Assembly (NCBI GenBank): GCA_964591605.1 | Contig: CAZQEN010000202.1 | Span: forward strand, 1-13,796 | DNA from: CAYLLT01 sp964591605 | GTDB lineage: Bacteria; Planctomycetota; Phycisphaerae; UBA1845; PWPN01 | Direction: 5' to 3' | Length of the DNA: 13,796 nucleotides | In this document: positions 11,351 to 13,796 of the stretch, piece by piece | How the letters are laid out: each line of letters begins with the position of its first letter | Numbering within the stretch: position 1 is the first letter of the stretch | Program-made: the position numbers and the translations under genes | The notes under the pieces: generated by a model | Told to the model about the DNA's origin: nothing | Databases searched by the model: none | Seen by the model: only the letters and a program-made list of their open reading frames with translations

Positions 11351-13796
11351 TCAGGACGCCTGAGACGCACCGGCCGATGCAGGCGCGGCCGCGGGCGCCG
11401 GTTCTCCGTTCCCATTGGCTTTCGTGGGGATCGTGAGTCGAGCCAGGTGATCGTAGAGTGCGACGCGCCGCATCGCGGCCGCCTCCGCCTCGACGGCCAG
11501 GCGGGCGAATCGCGCGGGGTCGATCTTCTCGACCATCCGGAAACGGGTTTCGTTCCGCATGTAATCGGCCACCCGCGCCTTGCCGGCCGCTGAGTCGAGG
11601 GCAAGCGGCGCCTGCCCGTCCAGCCGCCGCCGCGGATCGAAGCGGTACAGCGGCCAGATCCCGCTGTCGACCGCGAGTTTCTGCTGCTCGCAGCCGAACG
11701 CCAGGTCGTAGCCGTGGGCGATGCAGTGGCTGTAAGCGATGATCAGCGATGGGCCCTGATAGGAGTCGGCCTCGAGGAACGCCTGCACGGTGTGCGTGTC
11801 CTTCGCCCCGAACGCGACGCTGGCCACGTAGACGTGTCCGTAACTCATGGCCATCAGGCCCAGGTCCTTCTTGGCGATGCCCTTGCCCGCGGAGGCGAAC
11901 TTCGCCGCCGCACCCAGCGGCGTGGCCTTCGAGGCCTGGCCGCCCGTGTTGGAGTACACCTCGGTGTCGAGCACGAGGATGTTCACGTTCTGCGGCATCG
12001 AGAGCACGTGGTCGAGCCCGCCGTAGCCGATGTCGTAGGCCCACCCGTCGCCGCCCAGGATCCACACGCTCTTCTTGACCAGGTAATCGGCGATGATCTC
12101 CAGCCGACGGGCCTCCGGGCCCTGGATCGACTTGAGCTTGCCGCGCAGGGCCAGCACGCGCTCGCGCTGCGCCAGCAGGCCGGCCTCATTGGACTGGTCG
12201 GCCTCGATCAGATCGGTAACCAGATTCTCGCCAAGCTGGCCGGCCAGCGTCTTGAGCAACTGCCGCGCCTGCAGGGCATGCGAATCGATCGCCAGGCGGT
12301 AGCCGAAGCCGAACTCCGCATTGTCCTCAAAGAGCGAGTTCGCCCAGGCCGGTCCGCGGCCGTTCTGATCCTTGCAGTAAGGCGTCGTCGGCAGGTTGCC
12401 GCCGTAGATGGACGAGCAGCCCGTCGCGTTGGCGATGAGCGCCCGGTCGCCGAAGAGCTGCGTGAGCAGCTTGACGTACGGCGTCTCACCGCAGCCCGCA
12501 CACGCCCCCGAATACTCGAAGAGCGGCAGCAGGAACTGCGAGCCCTTCGCGTCGAACCGCGTGATGGCGGTGCGATCCGGTTCGGGCAGGTCGAGGAAGA
12601 ACGCGTAGTTCTTCCGCTCGCGCTCGCGCACCGGGAGCTGCGGCTCCATGTTGATCGCCTTGTGCCGCGGGTTTGACTTGTCCTTGGCCGGGCACACGTT
12701 CACGCACAGCTTGCAGCCGGTGCAGTCCTCCGGCGCGACCTGGATGGTGAACTTCATGCCCTTGAAGTCTTTCGCTTTGAAATCGTTGCTCTGGAAGGTC
12801 TCGGGCGCGCCGGCCAGCTTCGCCGGATCGTAGACCTTCGCCCGGATCGCCGCGTGCGGGCACACGAACGCGCACTTGTTGCATTGGATGCAGATCGACT
12901 TGTCCCAGATCGGAATCTCGAGCGCGATGTTCCGCTTCTCCCACTGCGTGGTGGCCGTCTCCCAGGTGCCATCCACTGGAAACGCGCTGACCGGCAGCAG
13001 GTCGCCCTTGCCGGCCATCATCACCGCGTTGACGCGCTTGACGAACTCCGGCGCGTTCTCGGTCACCATCGGCATGCGGGCGAACTTCGCCGTCACCTGC
13101 TGTGGGACTTTCACTTCGTGCAGATGATTGAGCGTCTCGTCCACCGCGGCGAAATTGCGCTTGACGACCTCCTCGCCCTTCTTACCGTACGTCTTCTTGA
13201 TCGAGGCCTTGATCTGGGCGATGGCCTCCTCGCGCGGCAGCACGCCGGAGATCGCGAAGAAGCAGGTCTGCATGATGGTGTTGATCCGCCCGCCCATGCC
13301 CGTCGACTTGGCCACCGGCACCGCGTCGATCACGTAGAAGCGGATCTTCTTCTCGATGAGCTGCTCCTGCACCTCGCGCGGCAGGTGATTCCAGACCTGG
13401 TCGGGCGGATAGGGTGAGTTGAGCAGGAACACCGCCCCCGCCTCGGCGTATTCGATGACCTCGTATTTCTCGAGGAACTCCCATTGGTGGCACGCGACGA
13501 AGCTCGCCCGCTTGACCAGATACGGCGCCCGGATGGGCTTGGGCCCGAACCGCAGGTGCGAGATGGTCATCGCGCCCGACTTCTTGGAGTCGTAGACGAA
13601 GTAGCCCTGGGCGTAGTTGTCCGTCTCCTCGCCGATGATCTTGATCGAGTTCTTGTTGGCCCCTACCGTCCCGTCGGCGCCCAGACCGAAGAACACCGCC
13701 CGCACTGTGTCGGGGCTCTCGATGTCGAACGACTCGTCCACGTCGAGCGACGTATGCGTCACATCATCGACGATGCCGACGGTGAAGTGGTTCTTG
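11351..13796 (-). CDS. nifJ: Pyruvate:ferredoxin (flavodoxin) oxidoreductase, N-terminal part cut by window
   Basis: The frame is open to the window edge, giving 814 visible residues; roughly 380 N-terminal residues are missing when compared with the Desulfovibrio africanus enzyme. It catalyses CoA-dependent oxidative decarboxylation of pyruvate to acetyl-CoA and CO2, reducing ferredoxin or flavodoxin, in the cytosol. Seen in order: KNHFTVGIVDDVTHTSL; the catalytic gamma-domain; two [4Fe-4S] ferredoxin motifs, CIQCNKCAFVCP (Cys302, 305, 308, 312) and CTGCKLCVNVCP (Cys358, 361, 364, 368); ligands of the proximal cluster Cys432, Cys435, Cys460 and Cys691; and the thiamine-diphosphate site GGDGWAYDIGYGGLDH with TEVYSNTGGQ. 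The spacing of the last four Cys equals that of Cys812, 815, 840 and 1071 in D. africanus. The final 25 residues are Ala/Pro-rich. The PyrD-like gene follows 27 bp downstream. The GTG at 13762 is not the real start; the frame continues through it. Confidence 0.96.
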   Translation of the reverse strand, partial: KNHFTVGIVDDVTHTSLDVDESFDIESPDTVRAVFFGLGADGTVGANKNSIKIIGEETDNYAQGYFVYDSKKSGAMTISHLRFGPKPIRAPYLVKRASFVACHQWEFLEKYEVIEYAEAGAVFLLNSPYPPDQVWNHLPREVQEQLIEKKIRFYVIDAVPVAKSTGMGGRINTIMQTCFFAISGVLPREEAIAQIKASIKKTYGKKGEEVVKRNFAAVDETLNHLHEVKVPQQVTAKFARMPMVTENAPEFVKRVNAVMMAGKGDLLPVSAFPVDGTWETATTQWEKRNIALEIPIWDKSICIQCNKCAFVCPHAAIRAKVYDPAKLAGAPETFQSNDFKAKDFKGMKFTIQVAPEDCTGCKLCVNVCPAKDKSNPRHKAINMEPQLPVRERERKNYAFFLDLPEPDRTAITRFDAKGSQFLLPLFEYSGACAGCGETPYVKLLTQLFGDRALIANATGCSSIYGGNLPTTPYCKDQNGRGPAWANSLFEDNAEFGFGYRLAIDSHALQARQLLKTLAGQLGENLVTDLIEADQSNEAGLLAQRERVLALRGKLKSIQGPEARRLEIIADYLVKKSVWILGGDGWAYDIGYGGLDHVLSMPQNVNILVLDTEVYSNTGGQASKATPLGAAAKFASAGKGIAKKDLGLMAMSYGHVYVASVAFGAKDTHTVQAFLEADSYQGPSLIIAYSHCIAHGYDLAFGCEQQKLAVDSGIWPLYRFDPRRRLDGQAPLALDSAAGKARVADYMRNETRFRMVEKIDPARFARLAVEAEAAAMRRVALYDHLARLTIPTKANGNGEPAPAAAPASAGASQAS

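Noticed and set aside
11714..12676. Plus-strand open frame antisense to nifJ
   Set aside because: It is a shadow of the strongly conserved thiamine-diphosphate and iron-sulfur regions of nifJ.

Overview
The window reads as a piece of a GC-rich bacterial draft genome or metagenome scaffold, most likely from Planctomycetota (perhaps Phycisphaerae-like). The pointers are a PEP-CTERM exported protein, a Gln-rich DUF4175-like membrane protein next to an FmdB zinc ribbon and small membrane proteins, and an intergenic island of heptanucleotide tandem repeats of the kind I associate with environmental planctomycete genomes. The taxonomic call is inference, because no rRNA or marker gene is present. 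A run of ten Ns at 342-351 marks an assembly gap.

All credible genes lie on the minus strand, so transcription runs from right to left. From the right edge: (1) nifJ, pyruvate:ferredoxin oxidoreductase, cut by the window end (11351-13796), followed after 27 bp by a dihydroorotate-dehydrogenase-like FMN protein without the catalytic cysteine (10319-11323). (2) A 227-bp spacer, then a large coiled-coil, Gln-rich membrane protein carrying a DnaJ-like double CxxC module (8208-10091). (3) A promoter-like site and a compact cluster: FmdB zinc ribbon (7914-8138), a multi-pass membrane protein (7418-7861) and a 75-residue membrane protein (7188-7415). (4) Glycogen phosphorylase, glgP (4509-7016). (5) A 2.2-kb region without credible genes (2283-4508), filled in its left part with hairpins and in its right part with heptamer arrays and a duplicated module of about 235 bp. 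(6) A two-gene unit of exported proteins: a PEP-CTERM protein (1668-2282) and a beta-propeller-like secreted protein that runs off the left edge (1-1642).

Metabolically, glgP (glycogen to glucose-1-phosphate) and nifJ (pyruvate to acetyl-CoA plus reduced ferredoxin) fit an anaerobic or facultative lifestyle that uses stored glycogen, but they are separate transcription units and the link is only contextual. The left third (1-2300) has visibly lower GC (about 47-55% in the 60-base lines I counted) than glgP (67% in one counted line). This suggests that the exported-protein pair has a different history, with the repeat island as the boundary.

I did not find a clearly new defence or mobile system. 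The most distinctive items are the DnaJ-like knuckle in the Gln-rich membrane protein, the cysteine-less DHOD-like partner of nifJ, and the modular heptamer-repeat island.
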